NCBI GenBank assembly: GCA_009929485.1
Contig: SAAJ01000004.1
Span: 57,199-121,198 of the forward strand
Source: Negativicutes bacterium
GTDB taxonomy: Bacteria > Bacillota > Negativicutes > Anaeromusales > Anaeromusaceae
Length of the DNA stretch: 64,000 nt
Direction of reading: 5' to 3'
The notes beneath the pieces were generated by a model, which saw only the letters and a program-made list of their open reading frames with translations, was not told the origin of the DNA and made no database searches. Both the position numbers and the translations under genes were made by a program. The first letter of the stretch is position 1, and each line of letters begins with the position of its first letter. This document shows, piece after piece, positions 24,866-34,576 of the stretch.

Positions 24866-26278
24866 ATGAGTTTATTGGCCTCGCATACGGAGGAAATGTT
24901 TTATACCATTTTGGATAATCTGCGGGAAGCCGTCAATGTAGTAGACACCAAAGGGTATATTACCTACGTGAATCCCAGTTCCGCCAACTATGCTTCCGCG
25001 CGTGTCGAGGATATGATTGGCAAGCACATTACCGAATACTACCCGCATGCAGCGCTTTTGGATGTAATTCGTGACAAAAAACCGCTGTTGGATCAAAAAA
25101 TGGCGCAGGGCAATGGCAGGACCTTTATTGTGAATGCAGTGCCCTTGTACCGGCAAGGTGAATTTTACGGAGGCGTTTCCACGTTTCGGGACATTACCGA
25201 ACTGGATGAACTGGCCCGGACGCTGGAGTATCTGGAAAATGAGCTGACTTTGAGCCAGGGCAGCGGTATTTTTGAGAGCTTCATCGGCGCTGATGGATCT
25301 CTGCGCAATGCTATTTTTAAAGCGCAGCGCAGTATTGCCTCGGTCGGGGGGCCGCGGCATTCGGTGATTCTGGGAGAGACCGGTACAGGTAAGACGATGC
25401 TGGCTCAGGGTATGTATCATTTTGCCCGCAAAATTGGTATTTTAAAAGAGGGTGCGCCCTTTGTCGAAGTGAACTGCGCGCAGTTTACCAATGCGGACAT
25501 TGCGGCTATGGAAATCTTCGGCACCGATAAAGGAGCCTTTACAGGGGCCTTTGACAAGCCTGGACTTGTGGAAGTGGCCAATGGGGGCGTGCTCTTTTTG
25601 GACGAGGCCCATGCCTTGGTGCAGCACCAGACTATGCTGCTGAAGTTGATCGAATCCGGCTTGGTGCGGCGCATGGGAGGACGGACCGAGCATGAAGTGG
25701 ATGTCATTATTATTGCGGCATCCAGCCAAAACTTGAAAGAAGTGTTTTTGCCGGAACTCTACCAGCGTTTGGCGCAGTACCAGATTGAGCTGCCGCCGCT
25801 GCGGGAGCGCAGTTTGCAGGAAAAACAGAAATTTTTGGAACAATTCGTAGAGCTGTACTGCCAAAAGGCGCAGGCTCGCTATAATGTGAGGCTGAAGGTT
25901 CATTTTACAAGCCGCGCGGCGGAGCTGCTTTTAGCGGCGGTGTTCGACCGCAATGTCCGGCAGTTTCGGGATGTGGTCAATGCCAGTATTGACGCGGTGG
26001 CGCCTTTAGTTAATCACCTTTCGCAAGGACATGAGCTGATTAAGCTGGTGGTGGATGAAGAAGACATTCCCAAGGCCATGCTGGAAGAGAAAAGCGTAAG
26101 TATAGAAGCTGCGGAACCGGCGGCAAAGCGGGAGAGCTTGGAAGAACTTCTTCTCAGCTTATCGGCGCTGGGCCTAGGGGTGCGGAAGATTTCCGCAGAG
26201 CTGAAACGAAGAGGCATTTCCCTGGAATACTATCAAGTGGCGTATAAGCTGAAAAAGCTGAAAAAAGATAGAGTATAG
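24866..26278 (+). CDS. Sigma-54-dependent transcriptional activator with PAS domain
   Basis: A 470-residue enhancer-binding protein. An N-terminal PAS domain spans about 8-115 (ILDNLREAVNVVDTKGYITYVN, FRDITELDELA). An AAA+ domain follows with Walker A GETGTGKT, the sigma-54 contact loop GAFTGA and Walker B GGVLFLDEAHAL. The C-terminal helix-turn-helix is GVRKISAELKRRGISLEYYQVAYKL. ATG 24866 is chosen for GGAAGGAAG upstream; the longer frame from 24611 lies in leader sequence. PFOR begins 28 bases downstream, so both are probably under the isoleucine T-box. Signal sensed by PAS unknown. Confidence 0.92.
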   Translation: MSLLASHTEEMFYTILDNLREAVNVVDTKGYITYVNPSSANYASARVEDMIGKHITEYYPHAALLDVIRDKKPLLDQKMAQGNGRTFIVNAVPLYRQGEFYGGVSTFRDITELDELARTLEYLENELTLSQGSGIFESFIGADGSLRNAIFKAQRSIASVGGPRHSVILGETGTGKTMLAQGMYHFARKIGILKEGAPFVEVNCAQFTNADIAAMEIFGTDKGAFTGAFDKPGLVEVANGGVLFLDEAHALVQHQTMLLKLIESGLVRRMGGRTEHEVDVIIIAASSQNLKEVFLPELYQRLAQYQIELPPLRERSLQEKQKFLEQFVELYCQKAQARYNVRLKVHFTSRAAELLLAAVFDRNVRQFRDVVNASIDAVAPLVNHLSQGHELIKLVVDEEDIPKAMLEEKSVSIEAAEPAAKRESLEELLLSLSALGLGVRKISAELKRRGISLEYYQVAYKLKKLKKDRV

Positions 26279-26306
26279 TTTGGGTAAGTAGAAAGGGGCA
26301 GATACA

Positions 26307-29300
26307 ATGAGTAGAAAAATGAAAACCATGGACGGCAACACGGCGGCGGCGCATATTTCGTATGCCTTTACCGACGTAGCGGCCATTTTCCCCATCACGC
26401 CTTCGTCCAATATGGCGGAGAGCGTGGACGAGTGGGCGGCGCAAGGGCGTAAGAACCTCTTTGGACAGACGGTGCAGGTAGTAGAAATGCAGTCCGAAGG
26501 CGGCGCGGCCGGTGCAGTGCATGGCTCGTTGCATTCGGGAGCGTTGACGACGACCTATACGGCGTCGCAAGGCTTGTTGCTGATGATTCCGAATATGTAT
26601 AAAATCGCCGGCGAATTACTGCCTGGCGTATTCCATGTCAGCGCCCGGGTGGTTGGCGCCAATGCGATCAGCATTTTCGGCGATCACTCCGATGTGATGG
26701 CTACGCGCCAGACTGGGTTTGCTATGTTGGCGGAAAGCAGCGTTCAACAGGTTATGGATTTGTCCGCTGTCGCTCATTTGGCAGCCATCAAAGGACGCGT
26801 GCCGTTCCTGAACTTCTTTGACGGGTTCCGTACGTCCCATGAAGTGCAGAAGGTCGAAATGCTGGAGTACGAAGAACTAGGCAAGCTCCTGGACATGGAG
26901 GCGGTCAACTCCTTCCGGCGCGGGGCGCTCAACCCGGATCATCCTGTCTTGCGCGGCACCGTGCAAAATCCGGATATTCATTTTCAGCAGCGGGAAGTAT
27001 CCAATAGTTATTGGGAGAAGCTGCCGGAGATTGTTGAAGAATACATGGCGGAAATCAGCAAGCTTACCGGGCGGGAGTACCACTTGTTCAATTACTACGG
27101 AGCGCCTGATGCGGAGCGTTTGATCATTGCCATGGGCTCTATGTGCCAAACCGTAGAAGAAGTGGTGGATCATCTGAACGCCAAAGGTGAAAAAGTGGGC
27201 CTGTTGAATGTTCACCTCTATCGCCCGTTTTCTCTGAAGCATTTCTTCCAGCACATTCCAAAGAGCGTCAAAAAAATTGCTGTGCTGGATCGCACTAAGG
27301 AATTGGGCGCATTGGCGGAACCACTGTATTTGGATGTGAAAAGCGCGTTCTACGGCACGGACTGGCAGCCGCTTATCGTTGGCGGTCGCTGCGGCGTAGG
27401 CGGCAAGGATGTTATGCCCAAACATATTATGGGGATTTTTGACAACCTTAAAGCGGCGCAGCCTAAGGATCACTTTACGGTTGGCATTCTGGACGATGTT
27501 AGCCATCTATCCTTGACAGAAGGCGAGGACATCGATACCACTGTGGCGGGAACCAAGGCTTGTAAATTCTGGGGCTTAGGCGCAGACGGCACGGTAGGGG
27601 CCAATAAATCCGCCATCAAGATTATTGGCGACAAAACGGATCTGTATGCGCAGGCGTACTTTGCGTATGATTCCAAAAAATCGGGCGGTATTACGGTGTC
27701 CCATTTGCGTTTCGGCAGTCAGCCGATTAAATCTCCCTACTTGATTGATAAAGCCGATTTTGTTTCTTGTTCCCAACAATCCTATGTTGATAAATATGAT
27801 TTGCTGACAGGCTTGAAGCCGGGCGGCGCTTTCCTTTTAAACACCAATTGGTCTGCAGCGGAACTGGAAACCCATCTGCCGGCGGCGATGAAACGCTATC
27901 TGGCGGAAAAAAATATTCGTTTCTATACGATTAATGCCGTAGGCATTGCCCAAGAGCTGGGTCTTGGAGGCCGTTTTAACATGATTATGCAGTCGGCTTT
28001 CTTCCAGCTGGCTCAGATTATTCCCATTGAAAAAGCGGTGCAGTATTTAAAAGATTCCGTAGTCGCCACGTATGGGAAAAAGGGCAACAAAGTGGTGGGA
28101 ATGAATCACGCCGCTATCGACAAGGGTATCGCCGGTTTGGTGCAGGTGAATGTGCCGGCAAGCTGGAAAAATGCTGTTGCAGCCGAGCAGAGTGTGCAGA
28201 CGAATGGCGTGCCGGCGTTTATTCGTGACGTGCTGGTGCCGATGAACCGTCAGGAGGGAGACAGCTTGCCTGTGAGCGCGTTCCTGCCTCAGGCGGACGG
28301 CACGTATCCGCTGGGAACCTCGGCTTATGAAAAGCGCGGCATCGCCATCAATGTACCGGAATGGCAGCCGGAAAATTGCATTCAATGCAATCAGTGCTCT
28401 TTTGTTTGTCCTCATGCCAGTATCCGGCCCATTCTGGTGAACGATGCGGAAAAAGCGGCTGCGCCGGAAGGTTTTGCCGTTAAAGACGCCGTTGGGGCGA
28501 AGGATCTATATTTCCGCTTGGCTATCTCGACGCAAGATTGCACCGGCTGCGGCAACTGCGCGGAAATTTGTCCGGCAAAAGTCAAAGCGTTGCAGATGAA
28601 GCCCCTGGCTTCGCAAGATGCGCAGGTTACGCTTTGGGATTATGCGGTGTCGCTGACGCCGAAGAAGAATCCGGCCAATCCCTTTACAGTCAAAGGCAGT
28701 CAGTTTGAACAGCCTCTCTTGGAATTCTCCGGCGCGTGCGCTGGCTGTCTGGAAACAGGCTATGCCAAGCTAGTGACGCAGCTCTATGGCGATCGGCTCA
28801 TGGTCGCCAATGCCACTGGTTGTTCTTCCGTCTGGGCGGGCAGTACGCCTTCGGTTCCGTACACGACCAACCATCGCGGCCACGGTCCGGCCTGGGGCAA
28901 CTCTCTCTTTGAAGACAACGCCGAGTACGGTTTGGGCATGGCGTTGGGCGTGAAACAACTGCGGCAGCAGTTGGCGCAAAAGGTGGCGGAAGCCGCCAAA
29001 CTAGACTTGGGAGAAGAGTGGAAAAATGCCTGTGCGGACTGGCTGGAACATCAAGAAGCAGGCGAAGGGAGCCGGGAACGTGCGGATCGCCTCAGCGCTA
29101 TGCTGGAAGGCGTCAAGAACCAAAATGAACTATTGGGCTATTTGCATGAAAACAAGGATTTTCTAGTTAAGCGTTCTCAGTGGATATTCGGCGGCGACGG
29201 CTGGGCCTATGATATCGGTTTTGGCGGCTTGGATCATGTACTGGCTTCCGGCGAAAACATTAATGTGCTTGTCTTTGATACCGAGGTTTACTCCAATACG

Positions 29301-29825
29301 GGCGGCCAGTCGTCCAAGGCGACACCGGCGGCGGCTATTGCCAAATTTGCCGCCAGCGGCAAGAAGACCAAGAAAAAAGATTTGGGTCTCATCGCTATGA
29401 GCTATGGTTATGTGTATGTGGCGCAAATTGCCATGGGAGCGGATAAAAACCAAACCCTCAAAGCTATTGCCGAGGCGGAGGCGTATCCGGGGCCGTCCCT
29501 GGTTATTGCCTATTCGCCGTGCATCAACCATGGTCTTAAAGCCGGTATGGGCTGCAGTCAGCTTGAAATCAAGAAAGCAGTGGATTGCGGTTACTGGGCT
29601 ATGTATCGTTACAATCCTGCACTAAAGGAAAGCGGCAAGAATCCCTTTATGCTGGACTCCAAGGAACCAACGGCAGACTTCCGCGAATTCCTGATGGGCG
29701 AAGTGCGTTACTCTTCTCTTTTAAAACAGTTCCCTGAACAAGGAGAAGCCTTGTTGACCAAGACGGAACAAGACGCCAAGGACCGTTTGGCCGTCTACAA
29801 ACGTTTGGCGAGCCAAAGCGAATAA
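26307..29825 (+). CDS. nifJ: Pyruvate:ferredoxin (flavodoxin) oxidoreductase, single-chain
   Basis: A 1172-residue homodimer-type PFOR that oxidises pyruvate to acetyl-CoA and reduces ferredoxin. In order: the alpha domain (GNTAAAHISYAFTDVAAIFPITPSS), gamma and CoA-binding regions, a two-cluster ferredoxin domain (CIQCNQCSFVCPHA and CTGCGNCAEICPAK), and the TPP domain (CAGCLETGY, GDGWAYDIGFGGLDHVL, FDTEVYSNTGGQ). Start behind AAAGGGG. It is the central anaerobic pyruvate enzyme. Its link to an isoleucine T-box and sigma-54 activator is unusual. Confidence 0.96.
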   Translation: MSRKMKTMDGNTAAAHISYAFTDVAAIFPITPSSNMAESVDEWAAQGRKNLFGQTVQVVEMQSEGGAAGAVHGSLHSGALTTTYTASQGLLLMIPNMYKIAGELLPGVFHVSARVVGANAISIFGDHSDVMATRQTGFAMLAESSVQQVMDLSAVAHLAAIKGRVPFLNFFDGFRTSHEVQKVEMLEYEELGKLLDMEAVNSFRRGALNPDHPVLRGTVQNPDIHFQQREVSNSYWEKLPEIVEEYMAEISKLTGREYHLFNYYGAPDAERLIIAMGSMCQTVEEVVDHLNAKGEKVGLLNVHLYRPFSLKHFFQHIPKSVKKIAVLDRTKELGALAEPLYLDVKSAFYGTDWQPLIVGGRCGVGGKDVMPKHIMGIFDNLKAAQPKDHFTVGILDDVSHLSLTEGEDIDTTVAGTKACKFWGLGADGTVGANKSAIKIIGDKTDLYAQAYFAYDSKKSGGITVSHLRFGSQPIKSPYLIDKADFVSCSQQSYVDKYDLLTGLKPGGAFLLNTNWSAAELETHLPAAMKRYLAEKNIRFYTINAVGIAQELGLGGRFNMIMQSAFFQLAQIIPIEKAVQYLKDSVVATYGKKGNKVVGMNHAAIDKGIAGLVQVNVPASWKNAVAAEQSVQTNGVPAFIRDVLVPMNRQEGDSLPVSAFLPQADGTYPLGTSAYEKRGIAINVPEWQPENCIQCNQCSFVCPHASIRPILVNDAEKAAAPEGFAVKDAVGAKDLYFRLAISTQDCTGCGNCAEICPAKVKALQMKPLASQDAQVTLWDYAVSLTPKKNPANPFTVKGSQFEQPLLEFSGACAGCLETGYAKLVTQLYGDRLMVANATGCSSVWAGSTPSVPYTTNHRGHGPAWGNSLFEDNAEYGLGMALGVKQLRQQLAQKVAEAAKLDLGEEWKNACADWLEHQEAGEGSRERADRLSAMLEGVKNQNELLGYLHENKDFLVKRSQWIFGGDGWAYDIGFGGLDHVLASGENINVLVFDTEVYSNTGGQSSKATPAAAIAKFAASGKKTKKKDLGLIAMSYGYVYVAQIAMGADKNQTLKAIAEAEAYPGPSLVIAYSPCINHGLKAGMGCSQLEIKKAVDCGYWAMYRYNPALKESGKNPFMLDSKEPTADFREFLMGEVRYSSLLKQFPEQGEALLTKTEQDAKDRLAVYKRLASQSE

Positions 29826-29859
29826 ACAATATGTAGGACAGAGAAACACAACACAAAAG

Positions 29860-29888
29860 AAAAATCCCGCCGCAAGGCGGGATTTTTC
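29860..29888 (+). terminator. Terminator after PFOR
   Basis: AAAAATCCCGCC pairs with GGCGGGATTTTT around a GCAA tetraloop. Confidence 0.94.
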
Positions 29889-30059
29889 TACATATTTCTA
29901 TAGAATTTTATAGACTCTCTCTGTTTCCTATGGCCTTTTCTCTGTTCCTCTGAGTAAATTTTGTAACCTCGTCAAGCCCTCCTGTACATAGCCCCTTTTA
30001 TTTTGCCAGCGTACTCGCTAGAATAAGGAGAGTGGATAATCACAAACGAGGTGTGCAGA

Positions 30060-31775
30060 GTGGAAGATTCCTTGCTTTTAAAAATGGTAGAACGCATGAG
30101 CATTGCGGCGACGCTGGCGTTTTTGCTTTCCCAGACGTCGCTGCTGCAGCGTCTTAATTATCGGTCAGTGACGATTTTCGATAAAGCGAAACTGGCGGTG
30201 ATTTTTGGCCTGATCGGTATTGTCGGCACCTATGCTGGCATTCCAGTCGATGATGCATTAGCCAATTCAAGGGTGATAGGCGTTATGGCGGCTGGTCTTA
30301 TCGGCGGGCCTGTCATGGGAGCCGCCGCGGGGCTGATTGCGGGCGGGCATCGGTATTTTCTATTTGGCGGTTTTTCCGCTTTTTCCTATGCCCTGGCTAA
30401 TTTGGTAGAAGGGCTGTTTGCCGGGATGGTGCGCAAATGGTATCCTCATGCGGCGCTGCCCTGGTGGGTGGTGCTGTTGAGCGGTGTTGTAGGGGAAGTG
30501 TTGCAAATGGCTATTATTTTGCTGACTGCCCGGCCGTTTGACATGGCGTTGACGTTGGTGGAGCATATTGCGTTGCCCATGATTGTGGCTAACTCTATTG
30601 GTTTGACTATTTTTATGGCGATTATTCGCATGACTATGGATGTACAGCAGCAAGCCGGTGCGGCGCAGTCGCAAAAAGCGCTGGCCATTGCCGCGGAAAC
30701 GCTGGCTTATTTTCGCAAGGGTTTGGATGAAGCTTCTGCACAAGCGGCGGCTGATATTATCTATGCCACCGGCAGTTATCATGCGGTGGCGGTAACCAAT
30801 GCTACGGAAGTGCTGGCCTTTGTGGGAGACGGAGCGGAACATCATCGGGCTCGGCGGCATGAGTTGACAAAGGCGACCGTCCGGGTGTTGCAGAGCGGTG
30901 AAATCTTTGTAGCCAGGACAAGGGAGGAAATCGGCTGTCCTTGTGGTATTTGCCGCCTTGAAAGCGCCATTGTAGCGCCGCTGAAGCGAGGCGAGCAGGT
31001 GATTGGCAGCTTTAAGCTTTACTATACAAACTCTAAGCTTTTAAATCAGTCGGATGTGGTCTTTGCCAAAGGGCTGGCGCAGCTTTTTTCCATCCAACTG
31101 GAATTGGCTGAAATTGACCGCCAGGCCAAGCTGGTAGCCAGGGCGGAGTTGAAGGCGCTGCAGGCGCAAATTAATCCTCATTTTTTGTTTAATACGCTCA
31201 ATACGATTACTTCGTTGATTCGCACCAAGCCAGACCAGGCGCGGGAGTTGCTGCAGAAGCTGGGCTCTATTTTTCGCTTTGCCCTGCAAAAAGCAGGGCA
31301 TGCCATTACGCTGGAAGAAGAGCTGGCGCAGGTGCGGGCTTATTTGGCGATTGAAAAGGCTCGTTATGAAGAAAAATTGTGTATTGAAGAGAATATTGAC
31401 GAACGTTTGGGGGCCTGTCTCATTCCTTCCCTGATTATCCAGCCCATTGTCGAAAATGCTGTGATTCACGGCTTAAAGCCCAAAGTTGACGGAGGAACCA
31501 TTTGGCTGGATGTGCAGCAGCGAAGCTCAGATGTGGTTGTTGTGATTCGCGATGACGGCGTGGGGATGGATTTACAGGCCTGTCATCCCTTGGAGCAAAA
31601 TTCGGCAGCTCATATTGGGATGCAGAACGTGCATGAGCGTTTGCAGGGACAATATGGCGGTTCCTACGGGCTGACCGTACAAAGCGCCCCGGGAGAGGGA
31701 ACGGTGGTTACCTTGGTGCTGCCGTGCAAGACAAGGAGTGAAGAAGAGCATGCTCAGCAGCATTGTTGTGGATGA
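30060..31775 (+). CDS. LytS-type sensor histidine kinase (5TMR-LYT)
   Basis: A 571-residue membrane kinase. The N-terminal LytS-YhcK five-helix region (TIFDKAKLAVIFGLIGIVGTYAG, IGVMAAGLIGGPVMGAAAGLIAGG) is followed by a GAF-like domain (about 225-360, with CPCGIC) and the His_kinase/HATPase module (QAQINPHFLFNTLNTI, PIVENAVIHGL, DDGVGM). GTG 30060 gives normal spacing after GAGG. It overlaps the response regulator gene. By analogy with BtsSR of E. coli it may sense extracellular pyruvate or a related nutrient; this is inference from the CstA-like neighbour. Confidence 0.93.
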   Translation: MEDSLLLKMVERMSIAATLAFLLSQTSLLQRLNYRSVTIFDKAKLAVIFGLIGIVGTYAGIPVDDALANSRVIGVMAAGLIGGPVMGAAAGLIAGGHRYFLFGGFSAFSYALANLVEGLFAGMVRKWYPHAALPWWVVLLSGVVGEVLQMAIILLTARPFDMALTLVEHIALPMIVANSIGLTIFMAIIRMTMDVQQQAGAAQSQKALAIAAETLAYFRKGLDEASAQAAADIIYATGSYHAVAVTNATEVLAFVGDGAEHHRARRHELTKATVRVLQSGEIFVARTREEIGCPCGICRLESAIVAPLKRGEQVIGSFKLYYTNSKLLNQSDVVFAKGLAQLFSIQLELAEIDRQAKLVARAELKALQAQINPHFLFNTLNTITSLIRTKPDQARELLQKLGSIFRFALQKAGHAITLEEELAQVRAYLAIEKARYEEKLCIEENIDERLGACLIPSLIIQPIVENAVIHGLKPKVDGGTIWLDVQQRSSDVVVVIRDDGVGMDLQACHPLEQNSAAHIGMQNVHERLQGQYGGSYGLTVQSAPGEGTVVTLVLPCKTRSEEEHAQQHCCG

Positions 31776-32508
31776 CGAGAGGCCGGCCAGAGACGAGCTG
31801 CGCTATCTATTGTCGTTGGTTCCAGGCGTAGCGGTGAAGGGCGAAGCGCAGAATGCCGCCGAAGGCATACAACTAGCGGCGCAGGAGCAGCCGGATGTGG
31901 TGTTTTTGGACATCAGCATGCGGGATATGGACGGCTTGGCGGCAGCGGCGCTGATTCGCAAAGTAGCGCCCGGGACGATGATTGTGTTTGCTACAGCCTA
32001 TGATGAATACGCCATCAAAGCTTTTGAATTGGGAGCGGTAGACTATTTGCTCAAGCCCTTTGAGGAAGCGCGGATTCGTCAGACTGTCCAGCGTTTGCAG
32101 GCGTATCAAAAAGAAGAAAAACATGCGGCGGTGAACCGTGTTGATGAAGTACTGGAAGAGGCGAGAATTCACATTGATAAGCTGCCCGTGGAAAAGAACG
32201 GCAGCATTCATCTTTTGAATTATGGCGAAATTGTCTATGCTTATGCGAAAGCTGGCAATGTGACGGTTGTAACCGCAAAGGATGAAGCTGTCTACAATGG
32301 AACGTTGTGCGAACTCGAGGCGCGCATGAACGGGACGCATATGATGCGGGTGCATAAAAGCTATGTGGTCAACTTAGATAAGATTCGGGAAGTGGTACCC
32401 TGGTTCAAAGGAACCTATTGGCTAAAAATGGAGCATTATCCGGAAGTAGAAATACCTGTAAGTAAAAGCCAAATTAAAGAACTAAAAATCATTTTGGGCT
32501 TAAAGTAA
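31750..32508 (+). CDS. LytTR-family response regulator
   Basis: A 252-residue regulator with a receiver domain (phospho-acceptor D54 in VVFLDISM, K in LLKPF) and a C-terminal LytTR DNA-binding domain (about 150-250: GEIVYAYAKAGNVTVVT, MMRVHKSYVVNLDKI). ATG 31750 is chosen because the upstream GTG lies in AAGGAGTG. It overlaps the kinase gene by 26 bases, implying coupled translation. The adjacent transporter gene is its probable target. Confidence 0.94.
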   Translation: MLSSIVVDDERPARDELRYLLSLVPGVAVKGEAQNAAEGIQLAAQEQPDVVFLDISMRDMDGLAAAALIRKVAPGTMIVFATAYDEYAIKAFELGAVDYLLKPFEEARIRQTVQRLQAYQKEEKHAAVNRVDEVLEEARIHIDKLPVEKNGSIHLLNYGEIVYAYAKAGNVTVVTAKDEAVYNGTLCELEARMNGTHMMRVHKSYVVNLDKIREVVPWFKGTYWLKMEHYPEVEIPVSKSQIKELKIILGLK

Positions 32509-32512
32509 CTTT

Positions 32513-32563
32513 ATTTCCATTGATATCTCCTGATTTCCATTGGCAAGGCATTTTGTTCTATTG
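32513..32563 (+). promoter_or_regulatory. Candidate LytTR binding sites, direct repeats
   Basis: ATTTCCATTG occurs at 32513-32522 and 32533-32542, and a degenerate TGTTCTATTG ends at 32563. The copies are spaced 20-21 bases, two helical turns, as LytTR dimers require. The motif resembles the E. coli YpdB site from memory. Confidence 0.55.
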
Positions 32564-32647
32564 ATACGATATGCGTTTATTTATTGAATTTTGTATCTTA
32601 TGCTGGAAATGCAGTATTACTAAAATTCAATATTGGAGGCAAGTCGT

Positions 32648-34435
32648 ATGAGTATGAATGGTTTGTATCTCGTTCTGATTTCAGCGCTGGTTTTAAGCCT
32701 GTGCTATCGCTACTATGGCGCCTTCATCGCCGCAAAGGTGTTGGCTTTGGATCCCAAACGTCCGACACCGGCTGTTGTGCATGAAGACGGTCATGACTAT
32801 GTGCCTACGAATAAATGGGTACTTTTCGGACATCATTTTGCCGCTATCGCTGGCGCAGGCCCCTTGGTTGGTCCGGTTCTGGCGGCGCAGTTCGGCTATT
32901 TGCCGAGCATGTTGTGGATTTTGATTGGCGCCTGTTTGGGCGGCGCGGTTCATGACATGATCATCTTGTTTGCCTCGATTCGTCATGACGGCAAATCCAT
33001 TGCGGAAATCGCCAAAGAAGAAATCGGTCAATCCGCAGGTTTGGCAGCCGCTATCGCCGTTATCTTCATTTTGGTCATTACCATGGCCGGCATGGGGATT
33101 GCCGTGGCTAACGCCCTCTTCAACAGCCCCTGGGGCGCCTTTACCGTAGGCGCTACCATTCCTATCGCTCTTTTCATCGGCGTTTACATGCGCTATTTGC
33201 GTCCCGGCCATATCGGCGAAGCATCCTTTGTCGGCGTGGTCATGGTGATTGCCGCGGTTGTGGGAGGCGCTTGGATTCAGCACTCTTCCTGGGCGCCGTT
33301 CTTTACGCTGAGCCGTGTGCAGCTTGACATTATTTTGCCGCTGTATGGTTTTGTCGCCGCAGCGTTGCCTGTGTGGCTGCTGCTGGCGCCTCGCGACTAC
33401 TTGAGCACCTATATGAAAATCGGCACTATCGGCGCGCTGGCGCTGGGGATCATCATCGTGCAGCCGCAGATTCATATGCCTGCAGTGACTTCGTTCATTG
33501 GCGGCGGCGGTCCGGTTGTGCCTGGTCCGGTTTGGCCGTTTGTATGCATTACCGTGGCTTGCGGCGCTATTTCCGGCTTCCATTCGGTTATTGCGACCGG
33601 TACAACGCCGAAAATGCTGACCAATGAAAGTGAAATATTGCCGATCGGTTTTGGCGCTATGCTGGCGGAATCCTTCATCAGCGTCATGGCGTTGATTGCT
33701 GCGACAAGCTTGATTCCTGCGGACTATTTCGCTATCAACAGCGTACCGGAAACTTTCGCTAAATTGGGTATGAACGTACAAGAACTGCCTATGCTTTCGC
33801 AAATGGTAGGAGAAAATGTGGCAGGCCGTCCCGGCGGCGCGGTTTCATTGGCTGTGGGCATGGCTCATATTTTCTCGCAGATTCCCGGCTTGGGCGAATT
33901 TATGTCCTTCCTTTATCACTTTGCCATTATGTTTGAAGCCCTCTTTATTTTGACGATCATTGACGCCGGCACCCGTGTTGGCCGGTATTTGCTGCAGGAA
34001 GTGGGCGGTTTGATTTACAAGCCTCTGGGAGACGCGAACTGGACTCCTGGCGTTGTTTTTACAAGCGCGCTGATTTCCTTTGCGTGGGGGTACTTAATTT
34101 TTGGAGGCTCTATTGCTTCCATCTGGCCGCTCTTTGGTCTGTCCAATCAGCTCTTGGCCAGTATGGCCTTGGCTATCGGCACAACCATGCTGTTGCGCAT
34201 GGGCAAAGTCAAGTATATCTGGGTAACCTTGGCGCCGTTGTGCTTTATGCTGGTGACGGCGGTAACCGCCGGCTTCTATAACATCTTCGAGTTCTATCTG
34301 CCTAAGGGGCAGATGCTATTGGCTGGGGCCAGCGTAATCATGATGGTCCTCATTGTTTTCGTCATTGTGGACTCCGTTAAAGTATGGCGGTCCATTTTGA
34401 AAGGCGCCCAAAAGAACTTGAAACAAGCGATGTAA
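32648..34435 (+). CDS. CstA/BtsT-family carbon starvation transporter
   Basis: A 595-residue membrane protein with about 16 helices. The N-terminal CstA signature is clear (YGAFIAAKVLALD, PTNKWVLFGHHFAAIAGAGPLVGPVLAAQFGYLP, GACLGGAVHDM), as are SGFHSVIATGTTPKM and the C-terminal DUF4161-like end (GLSNQLLASMALAIGTTMLLRMGK). ATG 32648 has TTGGAGG 8 bases upstream. Family members import pyruvate or peptides; the LytS/LytTR pair upstream parallels BtsSR-BtsT. Confidence 0.94.
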   Translation: MSMNGLYLVLISALVLSLCYRYYGAFIAAKVLALDPKRPTPAVVHEDGHDYVPTNKWVLFGHHFAAIAGAGPLVGPVLAAQFGYLPSMLWILIGACLGGAVHDMIILFASIRHDGKSIAEIAKEEIGQSAGLAAAIAVIFILVITMAGMGIAVANALFNSPWGAFTVGATIPIALFIGVYMRYLRPGHIGEASFVGVVMVIAAVVGGAWIQHSSWAPFFTLSRVQLDIILPLYGFVAAALPVWLLLAPRDYLSTYMKIGTIGALALGIIIVQPQIHMPAVTSFIGGGGPVVPGPVWPFVCITVACGAISGFHSVIATGTTPKMLTNESEILPIGFGAMLAESFISVMALIAATSLIPADYFAINSVPETFAKLGMNVQELPMLSQMVGENVAGRPGGAVSLAVGMAHIFSQIPGLGEFMSFLYHFAIMFEALFILTIIDAGTRVGRYLLQEVGGLIYKPLGDANWTPGVVFTSALISFAWGYLIFGGSIASIWPLFGLSNQLLASMALAIGTTMLLRMGKVKYIWVTLAPLCFMLVTAVTAGFYNIFEFYLPKGQMLLAGASVIMMVLIVFVIVDSVKVWRSILKGAQKNLKQAM

Positions 34436-34444
34436 AGCAACTAT

Positions 34445-34490
34445 AAACGTCCCTGGAAACGGCAGTAAGCCAGCTCCGGGGACGTTTTTA
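34445..34490 (+). terminator. Terminator after CstA-like gene
   Basis: AAACGTCCC pairs with GGGACGTTT around a long loop, followed by TTA. Confidence 0.8.
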
Positions 34491-34576
34491 TTTTTATCCC
34501 AGTATTTAGAAAACGAACCGCGAAATACACGAAAAACGCGAACGGGGCTTCAAGGGATAGGAGGTTCTGTATAAAC

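Noticed and set aside
32693..33802. 369-codon open frame on the minus strand
   Set aside because: It is antisense to the CstA-like gene, with low-complexity His/Arg/Gln composition and no start signals.
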